A DNA stretch of 64,000 nt from Circinella minor (Eukaryota > Mucoromycota > Mucoromycetes > Mucorales > Lichtheimiaceae), in NCBI GenBank assembly GCA_016758965.1, contig JAEPRB010000094.1, forward strand, positions 62,001 through 126,000. The letters run 5' to 3'. Positions within the stretch are counted from its first letter, which is position 1. Each line of letters starts with the position of its first letter. Below the pieces are notes generated by a model. It was not told the origin of the DNA, ran no database searches, and saw nothing but the letters and a program-made list of their open reading frames with translations. The translations under genes were made by a program, and so were the position numbers. Positions 22,991 through 36,000 of this stretch are shown here, piece by piece.

Positions 22991-23616
22991 AGAGTTGACA
23001 CGATATTATCAATAGAAGGAAAATACCTTTCCTTCTACATTGTCATTTAAGACTAACAATATCTAATGGTACCCTGGATTTTAATATAAATAATAGTGAA
23101 ATATCGTGGATAATTGTATCCATTTTTGTGCAAGATCAATCACAGTTAACAATATAATATAAGCTTAAAAGACAGGAATGAGTTGTGTAACGATGAAATG
23201 TATGTTTTTGATCTTTTGAAAAAGAAGAAGCTCTCTTCTTTTATCAAGCTTATGTTACTTGTATACTCGCAACTACTATTGTCGTTACTAAAAATCAATC
23301 GTTTCTTTACGTATGTAAGTGTGAAGTCGATAGGTCAACTTTTTTTATTGCTAATCATAACTTATAAAATAGTTTTATATACGCTCTTTTTACATTATTA
23401 ATAGAAGCAAAAAGGTCGTTATTTACGTATTACTCCAACCTATCTTCTGTTTTTTTATTATCTCTTACTGTTTTTAAATTTTTTATTTTCTTTATTCTCT
23501 GATTATCTTCTTTGATCGAAAAGAATTGAATGAACGCATTCCCAGGCGTGTGCTTTATATGACACTCTAGAACAATGCTCTTTCGGATTTGTGGTTTTAC
23601 AATCGTATCAATGACA
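22991..23616. other. Intergenic, no gene seen
   Basis: AT-rich; a 72-codon open frame at 23183 has no recognisable features. Confidence 0.4.
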
Positions 23617-24305
23617 CACCATGGCTAAAATGAGTAATAAAAATGAATGGATTTCCATGGATCTGCATGATCACTAATGCGATGAATCTCTATGAAACGT
23701 GTCACTTCATGGAAATTCATACATCTATGCAGAATGATAGATATTCAGTCATATCCATTACCTATTTATATACAGATTCATGCGGATTCGTGGATTTTCA
23801 GCACCTAGTTTTCAAATAATATATATTTTACTTTATGAACATATACATTATACTGTAGCTATAACATGGTTGAAACCACTTCTATTATATTATGATGGGC
23901 ACTTTGAATAATAAAATTTTCTTTTTGTGGGTCATTAACTATATGAGATAACGAGAAAAGTAGTAAAAGTAGTAAAAGAAGTGCGTGGGAATACTACTTC
24001 TCGTCAAACGACCGTGTGATTTCATAGATTATCACTCATATTCACAAAGCATGCATTTTCATTCATAATCATAGATATCTTTTCATAGATATTTGTTCAA
24101 TTTTATGCAGATTCATATATCATTCAGAGTCATACATTGTCACTCAGATTCATTAAGTTTTGTAATAGAGATTCATAGATTTATTTCCATGAAAATGAAT
24201 GATTGTCTTTTTTCATGCATATTCATAGAGAAGCATGATATTTCATAACCCATAATTCATATTCATAGAGAATTATGTAACTGCATGCAATTTTTAGCCG
24301 TGGTG
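23617..24305. mobile_element. 689 bp MITE-like element with short CACCAyGGCTAAAA inverted ends
   Basis: The left end is CACCATGGCTAAAATGAG. The right end in reverse complement is CACCACGGCTAAAAATTGCA. The 3 bp ACA lies immediately outside both ends (23614-23616 and 24306-24308), consistent with a target duplication. The interior has no ORF. It consists of many variants of 'ATTCATAGAT', 'ATTCATGGA' and 'TCATTCAGATTCAT' in both orientations, like a short-period satellite captured between TIRs. Superfamily not determined. Confidence 0.65.
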
Positions 24306-24726
24306 ACAACTAGGTGACATCAGAAAAAAGCAACTGAAAGTGCATATTGTGTCATTGGTGGATGCCGTTCTATAATATGATTATGTTTTTTAAGGAAATT
24401 TCATAAACTTGCTCGTTTGCCAAAGAAATGCGCCTTTGTTCACCTTAATTTTCTAATACATACTGTTAATATATTGCACCCATTTTTGCACTTATATACA
24501 TAAAATTTAAATTTACTCAAAGCGCCATCTGCATGTTTGATGTGCAATAAAGCAAAATAAAATAAAAACAACTACGTATTCATGTTGTTATAATTAAATA
24601 AAATTACATTTTTAATCTTTGTGCTTTTTATTATCGCCTATACTTTATATTGCGCATAATGTTGTATTGCCGGCTCTCATGGACATATATATGGCTCTCA
24701 TATAATTATATTACGTATTTGAATTA

Positions 24727-25319
24727 CAGTAGAGCCCCGTTAATTTCATCCATGTTTAATTTCAACCCCCCGTTAATTTACTTGTTTTTGCCAGGAATAG
24801 TTACAAAACATAGTGTCAACTTTCACATCCCCTTTATTTTCACTTTCACAATGGTTCTGAAGGGTTGAAATTAAGCGGCCTTCCAAAATCTGACTTGAGA
24901 AAGACTTTTATTGGTTTTGTGTGATAAAGAAGTTATACAAAATAGCTTGTTTATAAGACAGCAACTGTCTCAATCTATTTTGAAAATCAAGGGAGCTATG
25001 ATAGCTCTACTTCAGTACCAACATTGATTGTATCTATGCTACTGACATACTTCTTCTTTAGTGATTACTCTTATCATAAAAAATGTCAAAAAAATCACAT
25101 TAACTATATAATATGAAGCATATTACATAGTCACTAATAAGTTCATTGATCAAAAGCAGTAATGATAGTGTATATAGTGTGCATGGATTTATTGGTTATG
25201 ATGTCTGTTAAATTTTTAACCGGGTTTCCCTCCGACATGGTGCCCCTATAATTTCATTCCACCGTTAATTTCACAAAATAGCCAGGAATGAAGTTTATGA
25301 AATTAACGGGGACCTACTG
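24727..25319. mobile_element. 593 bp pogo/Tigger-like MITE, TA target duplication
   Basis: The TIR left is CAGTAGAGCCCCGTTAATTT. The right in reverse complement is CAGTAGGTCCCCGTTAATTT, and both continue TCAT. TA flanks each end (24725-24726 and 25320-25321). CAGT ends with a TA duplication are typical of Tc1-mariner-pogo elements. No transposase is inside, so it is non-autonomous. It shares the 'CCCCGTTAATTTCA' core with the element at 53597-54207. Confidence 0.82.
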
Positions 25320-25521
25320 TAATTACAGTGGCTTACAAACTATTACACTAGTAACCAACATCTTACTGAACTTCCTGTTACGGGTTTTTTATGGTAAATG
25401 TACACTATTTGGTATTTTTCTCTGTTTTATTAGACAATAAATCTGGTATGACATTTACATAATAAAAATACACATTTTTTTCTGCAATTCATTCTTAGAA
25501 GAAAGGTCAAACTTTATTAGT

Positions 25522-26988
25522 CTAAGTAGATACTAAGGGAGTTTCGCGGCGAGACCAAAGTTTTGATTTTTCATCATATTGATACCAGCGATCACGTATA
25601 CGAGGGTGACTACGGAAAAATCCATTTAACTCATTGACGCCATAAATTTCATCTTGAAGAAGTTGATTTTCTTTGACATCTGAAATAACTGCTTTGAAAT
25701 TTTTATCAGTCTCTTGTTTATCTGGTGTTGCTGGTGTAAGAGCTTGGGGGACATGCGTATCCAAGGAAGGAGCCAAAAATACAGGAATGGAAAAACGGTC
25801 TCTGTCGTCTGGGTTATTTAATACCCGATGTGTTGTGGCAATAAATGTCTTATTTGTCAAACGTTCCAATGTTTCTCCTATGTTAACAACGAATGTACCA
25901 GGAATAGGTGTTGCATCCTAAAATATTGTCAAATATTTATAATTAACTTTCTTATGTAAAGCACAACAATAATAGTTGGCTGACCAACCATTTGAATAAT
26001 ATAATACTTACAATCCATTGACCATCATGACTTTGAACTTGAAGACCACCAATGGAATCTTGTAATAACAATGCCAAAAATCCATAATCCTATATTTATA
26101 AGTACAGGTTAGATCGTTATTTTGTATTGATTTAAAATTCGGTTTCTTAAGTTAGATACATATTTACTTTATGGGGACCAACACCTAATCCATGATCTAA
26201 TGGCTTATCGACTGCATTTTTCATACCAGGATATCGAGTCAATTTCATTCGAGCACAATAATCATCATTGAACATTTCCATAAACGCTGCTTCATCAACG
26301 ACTCTTAGACTTTTAGCCATAGCACGCAGGATAGTGATACCAACATCTGTCATAGCTTGCATTAATTCCAAAATATGTTTTTTGAATTCGGGTAAGTTCT
26401 CTGGCCAAAGATTAGGTCCACGCATAGAGGAATATAAAGGACGGTCATCAGTAATAGGTTCAGCAGGGAATTCGCGTCCAATATCCACTTGTTCACTATA
26501 AAAATGGATGGGTAATATAATAAAAGCGTGAGAATTAGCGAGCGTGATTTGTCATTCAAGCAACCCAATAGCGCTCTTTTTTTTATGATTATTATTACCG
26601 ATTATCTTCTTTATAGTCTGTAATCTCTTGATCTACAGTATTATATCCATATTTTGATATTATTTAGTGAAAAGGAAAAAAAAAGATCAAAGAAAAAATA
26701 TATCATTTTTTTTCAAGTCTTACAAAGTTGAGTATATCCGCGAAAATGAGGAGAGTGTATTTTTTCAATTTTGAGCTTTTCTTCCAATGGCAAGTTGAAG
26801 AAAGCTTTGCTTATTTCGAAGCCTCCTTGCAATATTTCAGATCTCACACCGTGGTTTCGGACATAAAAAAAGCCAACTTCATGCATTGCAGTATATAGTT
26901 CATCAAGAAATTTTTGTGTCGAGGCAGCAGCTTCTGGATTATCCGGTTGGAATTTTGATAGATCCAAAATGGGAATTGTTACTGTCAT
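25522..26988 (-). CDS. 2-oxoglutarate/Fe(II)-dependent dioxygenase, isopenicillin-N-synthase-like
   Basis: Five exons: 26988-26724, 26632-26599, 26495-26168, 26089-26012, 25917-25522; 366 aa. The N-terminal DIOX_N region reads 'IPILDLSKFQPDNPEAAAST', then 'MHEVGFFYVRNHGV' and 'SPHFRGYTQLYQE'. The catalytic jelly roll has all metal ligands, His208 and Asp210 in 'GPHKDYGFLALLLQD' and His265 in 'ATTHRVLNNP'. The 2-oxoglutarate-binding Arg276-x-Ser278 is in 'DRFSIPVFL'. So it should be an active oxygenase; the substrate cannot be read from the sequence. Intron 1 has no AG until the CTGTAG at 26638-26633, which fixes the 34 nt exon 2 and gives the family-like 'QEITDYKEDNREQVDIG'. The gene stands alone, with no biosynthetic cluster partners nearby. 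Confidence 0.92.
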
Positions 26989-27522
26989 GGGGATTTAAAT
27001 ATAAAGCCAAAAGAAAATAGCAGCTGGTAAATGGAGGGATTATCTAAGAAGAAGAAAAAGAAGAAGAGGAGTGAAAACAAGAAACAAAGAATAATGGGGG
27101 TAAAAATAATAGAGGGGAGTGAAATTGCGTCATTTGATAGTGAGATTTGCTCGCTAAAATCTTATTCGTTCGTTATTACGTGAGAATTTGAACACATTGA
27201 TATTTGATAAGAATTATTCAAGTAATAAATATCTGTTATACATTTATACTATATAATGAATGTGAAAAGTATACATAAAATGGTGTAATTGGTTGGAGAA
27301 AAAAATAAATATATAAAACATAATGGCAAAACTACAACGCGAATGGTTATTTTTAAGGTTAGATAATGTTTACAACAAAAATATGGAGATAATAAGAGTG
27401 ATAAGTTGATGGCGAAAGAAAAGAGAAGTAAAAAAGGTAATAAAATAAAGAAGGTGAGTAACTTGATATGAAATAATAATAATAGTAATAATGATAGTAC
27501 GGTAGTATAGTAGTAAATAGTG

Positions 27523-27559
<37 letters not shown>

Positions 27560-27724
27560 GAATGAGTTAATAGAGTAAATAGTAATAAGAACAGATTATG
27601 ACACGATGATTAAAGGGAAAATGATGATGGTAATATAAAACAAAACAATAAGGGAGTGATGTGATGAATTTAGTAGCAATAGATGTGTTTTAAAAGATTG
27701 GAAAGAAAAAAAAGGGGTGTTGTG
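26989..27724. other. Intergenic region with (TAA)n microsatellite
   Basis: Upstream region of the dioxygenase and downstream of the Rho GEF stop. It is purine- and AT-rich; a (TAA) run of about 13 units lies at 27522-27559. No gene seen. Confidence 0.6.
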
Positions 27725-30700
27725 TTATAATAAAGAAGATGTGTTATTAAGAAGAGAGTCTTTGAAAACAGGCTGGAGTTGAAAAATGTATTGGAAAGTA
27801 GCGTCGTCAGAATCACTCATGACACCAAAAATATATGGTTTTTCCGTCTTATGTCCATTACTTATACACTGGATATCTCTACCACGAATAATTTGTTCTA
27901 ACTCTCCCTATAACAGATACATTCGTTTAGCGATTTGTTATTGGACAACAATGATGATAATATATAGAATCACATTATCTGCAACCCCCACTATTACTTA
28001 CATTGATAACGTTATGTACTTCGATAAAATTGGGATCAAATGCAATGACATACGGGTAAGAGAATGCGTATGCTTCCGGTGTACCTTCAAACTCTATTCG
28101 AAAGTTTTTGTATGTACGATTACCTTTGCTATCAATATAAAATGCATATTCTACACAAAAAGCAAATAAATAAAATATCAATGCGTTAGCTTGTCAGTCG
28201 TGAGTATTTAACTATATTTTTAACTTATTACCATCATAGCAAACTAAATGATCACCGCGTGGTGTTCTAAATACTGAAATGTGTTTAACCGATGATGAGC
28301 GTATGCTTATACGGGATGGGTCATTTTCCCGGTCTGTCACAAAATTCAAAGACTTATCTGAGGGATTCAGCATTTCTATAATAGATTCAATTTTTAATTG
28401 TTTAAATTTGCTTTTTAGGTGCTCTCACAGCCTATGAAGAATTTCAACACACACACGGATTTCATAGATCAAATAATAATACTAATAAACCTACGTTGTG
28501 GTTTGCTTGTTTGCAAATCAACCATAACAATTCCACGTGGACATGTGATCAACATTAAACTTGCTGATAGTTCTACGGCCCAAGCTTCCGATGGTACATA
28601 ACAATCCTTGAATTTTTTCAAATGAATATCTGATGCAGGCATGCGAACCAATTTACCCAAAAACTTTTTGTTTTTTAATAATAATTCCTGTGGTCGAGAA
28701 GGTTCAAACAATGTGATAGTCGAGCTTAATGTTGATACCCGGGGCACACATACAAGTTTGCGATTCAGACTGGTACCCACGTGAAAATGAGGCACATGGC
28801 CTTGTACTCGACGACCTGGAGGTTGTTGGTCTGGCTTATTATTCAAAACATTTAAACTGTATTCCCATAATGTTCGATCTGCAAGTACTAATAACAATTG
28901 TGCTTCTTCCAAAACTTGGACTTGAGATACTTTGCCAATGGATAATACTTTATGAGGTTTACTTGATGGTCCTGTATGACCGACAAAAACACCAACATCT
29001 GTACCAATAACGTATTGTTTTCCATTATCTTTACGGGGGCAACAAAACGAATAAAAGCAAGAGTTTAGAATAAGCAATGAGCAAATAAGTTAGCAGTAAT
29101 CATTTTTTTTTCTTTATTACTTACTAAACGTGACAAGATGGTTGACTTTTGTATCATATAAAAATCGACGTCGTTGAATAGCAGGGACGAGTTCAAAAAC
29201 GGGTGTACGTTGATTTTTAAGTGCTTGCTGAAATTGTATTTGTTCAATCCATGGTTTCAATATTGGTAAAGCAGAAGCAAACAACGTAATGGGGCCAGAA
29301 CCACGACGACCCAAATGATGGAATGTAATTGGATAACCAATGCGAGTAGAGGCTAATGGATCATTCAGCGTAGTAATTGTGTTACTACGGTTTAAATCAA
29401 CTGAAGGTCTGGTTATCATGCCTGGATTATGATAAGTTGTAGCCTGTGGTAATATTGAACTGGCGCGCTTTGGAGAATTACCTTGCAATGTCACCTCAAG
29501 TAGTTCCAGGGGAATTGGCTATATATTTCCATTTATTATTAACAACGTTAACAATAACACCAAGATGTTGAATTATTTATCAAATATTCGTTTTTATCTT
29601 TCTGTCACTTTCTCTTTCATTTATACCATTTTTTTTTACCTTTCTTTTGACAACGTAGCGTTCATGTCGATTTATAAATTTAATTTTAGTAATAACAAGG
29701 TAATGATCAAATAAGAGCAAATGGTATTCGGATGCATCAGGACTTGCTGTCTTCCGTAATTTAACTTGTTTAATAAATTTACGATTTTCATCTGATAAAT
29801 GTAAATCCTATTTTGATATGTGTGTATGAGGAAAGCATGGTTGACTTTACATAATATATAGAAAATACTTGAAAGTAAAAAAAAAAGCTTACCATTTTAT
29901 CATGTCTAAACAATAATTTTTGACCGATACGATCTAGATCAAATCGATTTTTCGCCTTACCATTCTCTTCATTGACTCGAGTCAAAAACTCTTTTATGAT
30001 ATTTGTCGCTTTTGGAATATTGATACGATCAGGATGATCTTCATCTTCCGGTGTATATTTCAGAATATTATCCAAAAGTAAAGTGTATCGACCCAATCGA
30101 GCTGTAGGTTTACTTAAATAACCATCCAGTTCAAGACGATAAGAAGATGGATGTCTTTCAGTTTGCTAAGTAATTAATGAAATAAAGTTAAATATAGAAT
30201 TAATTCACTCAGCTTTGTAACACAAAAGTAATAGCATTTTTTTTTCATGCAGCTTACTGCTTTTGTGTAAAATATAACACAATAATAATAAATTAATAAT
30301 ATATAGTTTTTTTCTCTTACCTCTGCAAATGTTGCAAATTTTGAATTCATTACACGTTCAGTGTCAACTATATATTTTGCTTCATGTTGTCGAGCGCCAT
30401 ATAAAAGAAAAGGTTCTAATTCGACAACAAAGTCTAGTACTACATCGCCAATTTGTGCAACCATCGGATTCTCTTTTTGTCGTACACGTAGTGCTGATAA
30501 AAATCTCAAGTTCACTTCATGAATTGTCATAATGTTGCAAAAGACCTTTTCAATAAACTTTTCTCTTCGTTCCACAGGAATTATATTTTTTTTACGCAAT
30601 GGTTGAATCCACATCTATATTATTCAATTTTTGTTATTTTCATGGTTATTTAAAAAAGAAAAATAAACTATATGACTTATTTTTTTCCTCCCCCAAACAA

Positions 30701-31249
30701 CGTATAGTATAAAAAAAGTGTAATGCTTTACTTGATTGACATATTCAAGATCTTTAACAAAATCATCTTCTGTATATACTAATTCAAAAATGGTTTCTTG
30801 TCGTTTTCGTTCACTCTGTGTGACAGCAATGGATATATGCTGTGGAACTACATTTGACCATAATTGTTGTTCTTGCTGTCGTAAATAAGCATGAGTTGTC
30901 GAACGTGCCAAACGTTGATCGATACTATCCGGCCGTTGTCTCCGTCGTAATTTCTATATTATAAAAAAAAATAGCAATATAAAAAAAATAAAATGATTAA
31001 TTGCACTTATCTGGGCCTCCAGCCATACTACAAAAATATGATACCAATAATAATAATGACAATAATCATAATTTTTGTTTTATTTACCTCTCGTTTAGGA
31101 CACGCAAAACTATAACAAGGTTTCCGCCCAATGCACGTTGGTACATAACAATGCGTCAAATCAGTAAATATACCATTAGGTAATGGGATCCCTGTTGCTG
31201 TTGTTACCGCATGCTCGTGTTCATCGTCGTCATCCTCTACTCTTGGTAT

Positions 31250-31281
<32 letters not shown>

Positions 31282-32398
31282 TACGGACAAAATTTGTTAC
31301 ATTGGTTGTTGTACCAGCAACAACCGCAGCAGCAATAGCATCTGCATCACGTAGCATGGTTACAGAAGATAAGTCACTTATATTACTACTTGCTGTTGTC
31401 ATGGTGCCTGCTGAAAGAATGGCACTGCTAGTATCGCTATGAGAACTGTAATACTCGTTGTCATCGTAAAATTGGTATATTTCTGTATCCGTATCAATAA
31501 GTCGATTTTCATAATTAACGTCGTGAAAAAAACGTTGTGCTCCAAGTGCTCGTCCTAATCGCAATGCAATATTTCGACCTTTTGGTTCATTGATCATATT
31601 AACAAGTTTATCCTACAGTAAAATTAATTTTTAACTTTAATTTTCGCCATCTTATTATAAGTATCGTATTGTGGGTGCTTTTCTTTACCACTGCTTCTCG
31701 TCCATCAAAAACATTCTTGTATTCGATACCGTTTTTAACTCTGTCGACTAGGACAATTCGTTTCCGAAGTTCACGAGCAACAACAGATAAATAAGCTGAA
31801 TATGTTGTCGTTGCAATAGTATTATCGTACATCCCTGCTGTTACTCCTTGTTGTGGCTCGGTTAAGGATGTGGCGTTAGTGCTGTTGCTGTTAAAATTAC
31901 TTTGCCCAAAATCTAGACTTTTGCCTATATTAATTTTTAAAAAAAATTAAAAAAGAAAAGAAAAGAAAAAAAGAAAGCAAATAAAAATTGTTATTTTTTT
32001 GAGGTACCTGTTCGCGTAGCAGGTGTGGCTATATATGTTCCTTTTTCTAATGAGCTTGCTTTTTGGTTATTATTATTACTTTCAATGACTCGCGATTCAA
32101 GCTGTTCAGTAAATATGACTTTTTCCCAACGTCCTTTATGTTCTTCTTGTATACTATTTAGTGGGGCTGTCTTTGGTTGTAATGAATGGCGTGGTTGGGA
32201 AATTGCTGCTTGTGTTGCTGTTACCGTGGAGGTAGTAGTAGTTGAACGACGTCCTAATGCTCGAAATAAACTATTATTGGTTCCACTTAACCATCTTGCA
32301 CTTGTTTTTCTTTGTGCTGCTACTTCGTCATATGTTTCTGATTTATCTTTATGAAAATAATGAGTTGGTGGTGATGGTGGAGTTTGAGAAAATGTCAT
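27725..32398 (-). CDS. Rho1 guanine nucleotide exchange factor, Rom2-type (DEP-DH-PH-CNH)
   Basis: Twelve exons: 32398-32008, 31924-31689, 31612-31088, 30953-30732, 30614-30321, 30165-29893, 29807-29640, 29518-29125, 29028-28495, 28375-28232, 28150-28002, 27907-27725; 1170 aa, all phases close. Residues about 165-260 form a DEP domain ('GIEYKNVFDGREAVDKLVNM' to 'DTDTEIYQFYDD'). A disordered region with ten consecutive Asp follows. The DH (RhoGEF) domain spans about 430-640 ('QETIFELVYTEDDFVKDLEY', 'YTLLLDNILKYTPEDEDHPD'), the PH about 645-830, and the CNH about 840-1150 ('GKQYVIGTDVGVFVG', 'FAIDSK'-like 'EYAFYIDSKGNRTYKNFRIE'). This order is that of yeast Rom1/Rom2, which load Rho1 with GTP at the plasma membrane in cell-wall-integrity signalling. 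The fungal assignment is strong; the Rho partner is inferred. Confidence 0.94.
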
Positions 32399-33040
32399 GT
32401 AGTAAGAGTCAAGATATCAAAAGAAAAGAAAGAGGGAAAGAGAAAAACAGGAGAGTAGGAATGCAACAAGAAGACACAAAAGAAAAAAAAAAAAAGAAAA
32501 AGCAGAAGAAAAAAACAGGCTAATAGGGGAGAACTAGAAAGCCTGTTGTTATCTGTAATGTTTTTTTTTTCTGTATAAATAAATTGTTTGATATAATATA
32601 TTGCGTGAATGGTCTTTTTTAAATAATATTACACTAAAAACACCAGCCACTTTATAAAAAAAAATAAGCACCAAAATATTGCAATTGTCCCGGCAAAAAA
32701 TGTATAATAAAAAACCAAGGGGGAGAGGAGAGAAAAGGCCAATTAAACGGGTAGGGAAAGGAACGGGTATGATAAAAAAGAAATCTTTAGAAAAAATGAA
32801 GGGGGAAGAGTTACTATAAAAAAAAAAGTAAAAAGAAAAGAAGAAAAGGGGAGTTCTAGTGTAAAATTTAAAATTGTATAACCGGAGCTTACTACCATTT
32901 AGAACATTAACAACCATATTAACATTTTTCTGCTTTTTCTTTTCACCTTATTTTTACGTGACCCGGTTTATAAATGTATATATACTTTAAATTTAATTTG
33001 AGATAAAATTATAGGGTGGGGAGGTGAGTCAAAAAAAGGT
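32399..33040. other. Intergenic region upstream of the Rho GEF gene
   Basis: It lies between the TBC gene's stop and the Rho GEF start, both on the minus strand. Many A/T and CT-rich runs, presumably promoter and 5' leader. No ORF with features. Confidence 0.5.
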
Positions 33041-36000
33041 TTAATTGTCATCATCGTCTCCATATTCTTTGAGTAACCTATCCACTTCTTCCAATACATC
33101 TCCTCCCTCATCGTCATCCGAATCATCTTCATCTTCACCATTATCGTCATTTTGATGTGTTATTGTTATATCAATATCATTATTATTTTTGAGTTCTTCC
33201 TTCTTTTCCTCTTTAGGTTGTTCTTTTCCTTTTTGTTGTTGTTGGGAAAGCTGTGTCTCATCACCATCATCATGCTCAGTTGTGACCGACGTTTCCGTCT
33301 TATTATTATTGTTGGGGCTGGGGGGTGTTGATGATGATAATGATGACAGTGTCGATGCTGTGGATGATCCCGATTGTTCCGTTGAATTTCCTTCGTTTTT
33401 GGTAACTTGGGGGGAGGAAGACAATGTAGACACGGATCCAACGCTAGTTGGGGATGAAACTGTAACAGGTGACAACTTGGGTCGACTATTTGCAAATTTG
33501 ACGCCAGTGGCAAAAAGACTATCAAAGATTTCTCTGCCCAAACTACGTTGCTTTTCAATTGTCTTTTCAACCAGTTGAAACGAGTTGGAAAATTCATGTT
33601 CGAAAAATTTTTCAAGCACTTCATCTGCCAATACAAGCATTCTAATGACAAAAAAAAAAGAGTTAAAATCATGTTTAAAAAAAATGAACGCTTTTTTTGG
33701 TTATGCAAAAATATAAATAAGAAAGGAAACATCTCGGTAAGAAACACCCGGTTATTCCGAGCGGAAAAAGAGATTCGGGAAGAAAGATTTGGATTTACCT
33801 TAATGAAGCAAGGGAAAGGAATTTTTCTTCTGACCCTTCTTCTTTCACTTCAGAATACTCGAATGCGTTACGTAAGAACGATGATACAGCACTTAAATGT
33901 TGTCCATCATCGTCATCAGCTGTATCACGGAATACCCATAGTAACGTTTCAGAAAATTGTAATAATTCATCTCGATTTAAATAATCATCCTTATCCACAT
34001 CATGTAATTCAAAGAACAATGATATTTGATCGTTATGGTTTCCTTTAAGAATCGAACCAAGACCAATAATGGCATCCTATATATATATTAGATTGGACGA
34101 GTAGACTCCGTTAATTGAAGCTTGTTTATTTATTTTTTTAATTATGTAATTTTTCAGAGGCTCTTACCTGAAAGTTGACACTGCCTTGTTCACCTTTATC
34201 AAATTTCTTGAATAGGCGAACCATAAATGTTTTCCCCACCTTGGATTGTCTTTCATCTTGATCATTCGAGTGATGATGACTATTATTATCCGAACGTGAA
34301 AATTTAGCCCAACTTGCTAATGATCCAATGAACTTTTCAAATTCGGAATAATCCATTCTATCGCCCTTGGATTGTTGCTGTTGTTGTTGCTGATTTTTTT
34401 GTTGACGATAATATAGGACATTATAAAATTTATCATACAAAATACCCATTTCTTCTTTTGAAAATCCAGCAGTTTCATCGATATTACGAACGGTGGATCG
34501 TTTGGCAAATGATTCAATACCAGCTACCACTTTGAGTTGATGGGTTTGTCGAAGTTCTCGAACCTTTTCGTCAGTAATACTGCTGAACTCACGATAAGCA
34601 ACCAACAACAATTCATTGAATTTCTATATATGTGTCAAAAAATGTAAATGTTAGTTTGTTGCGAGTCTTTCCATTCAATTTTTTTTTCACTTACAGTTAA
34701 TGTTCGTGCTTTCACATTCTCAGAGTCAGGATATAATGGTTCGTGTAATGAGTTAAAGTATTTTTTAAGAACATTAATAAAAGCTCCATCATCCGATGTT
34801 CGCATCAAATCATCACCGTTAATCTTGAGAATAGCTTTTTTTACATATATCATTTCTTTTGTTAGCTCTTTTCTATATGACAATCACATAATAAAAATGT
34901 ATAATGTAGCAACATACCTAAACTGTTGTTTCATAGACAGATATATATACATATGTATAGATTGGATTAGCAACATGTTTTGTAATACGTGTATTCCCTT
35001 ACTTTTCTAGAAAATAAATTACATCTGCATACCCAATTTGAAATAAAATCTTGGGACCATCCATAAAGAAACAATCAAGGACACGAAAAGCAAATAACAG
35101 AGGCATTGAGTTGATGTAGAGGCTCAAGAACCAGGGTAAGCAAGCAACTGATAATTGTATATCCGTCTTTTTGAAATGGTTAAATAATACAGGCATTGTG
35201 CTTTCCAACAAATGCTCAAAAATAATTTGGTCCAATAATGCACCATACATGGACGTGCTGTAATATCCGGGTAGCATATCATCACAGAGAACGCTAAGTG
35301 TATAAAATGCTTGCTCCTCGCTCATATAACTAGTTTATATATAAATGTTAGTAAAAAATAGTAGTAGAATGAATAATTTAGTTCGCTAAATAATATATTA
35401 TTACATTAGAATAGCTGAGGTAACAATATTCATAGCTTGACAATAACCAAGTTCTGGGTCCTTCCAAGAATAAGCACTTAAGACCCTACGTAAACTATTT
35501 ATTCCTTGAGGTGTCTGATATGCAGAGTATTCAGGTAAGGATCTAAAAAAATTACTCCCTTGTTTTAATTTCTTACATTACGTGTTTGTACCACCACCAA
35601 CTACCGCTACTCTCTTCTCAATCTTGTTTTACCTATTTAAATCTTTTTCAATTTCTTCCAAACTTAATGATGTCTTGTCCTTATTTTCTTCAAGAATTCT
35701 ATGATAAAATCCTTGATTCATAAATCGTTGATGGATAGAACCAGAACATGTTTCCCATATTTCACCACGTAATCGATTGGGTAGACCTACGCGTACCAAT
35801 CGACCAAATTGAGCAGTTTTGACAACTGTTAAATTTCGTCCGTATTCTATTGCATTTTTTTTATCCAATTGGTTATTATTAATGTATTTTCAATAATTCC
35901 TATTACTACTTTCTCCTCGTTTTTTTTTACCATTGAAGTATTTTTTCCATAATTTCATCTTGCTCTTATCTTTAAGTTTTTTCGGGTCGCCAGGGAAACC

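Noticed and set aside
26640..26723. Earlier exon 2 start for the dioxygenase (reading 'GYNTVDQEITDYKEDN')
   Set aside because: There is no AG acceptor anywhere between 26720 and 26638; the CTGTAG at 26638-26633 gives a canonical intron and a family-like sequence.
31200..31285. (TCATCA)n run suspected to be a microsatellite disrupting the Rho GEF
   Set aside because: It stays in frame and encodes ten Asp in a disordered linker, so it is a normal coding repeat.
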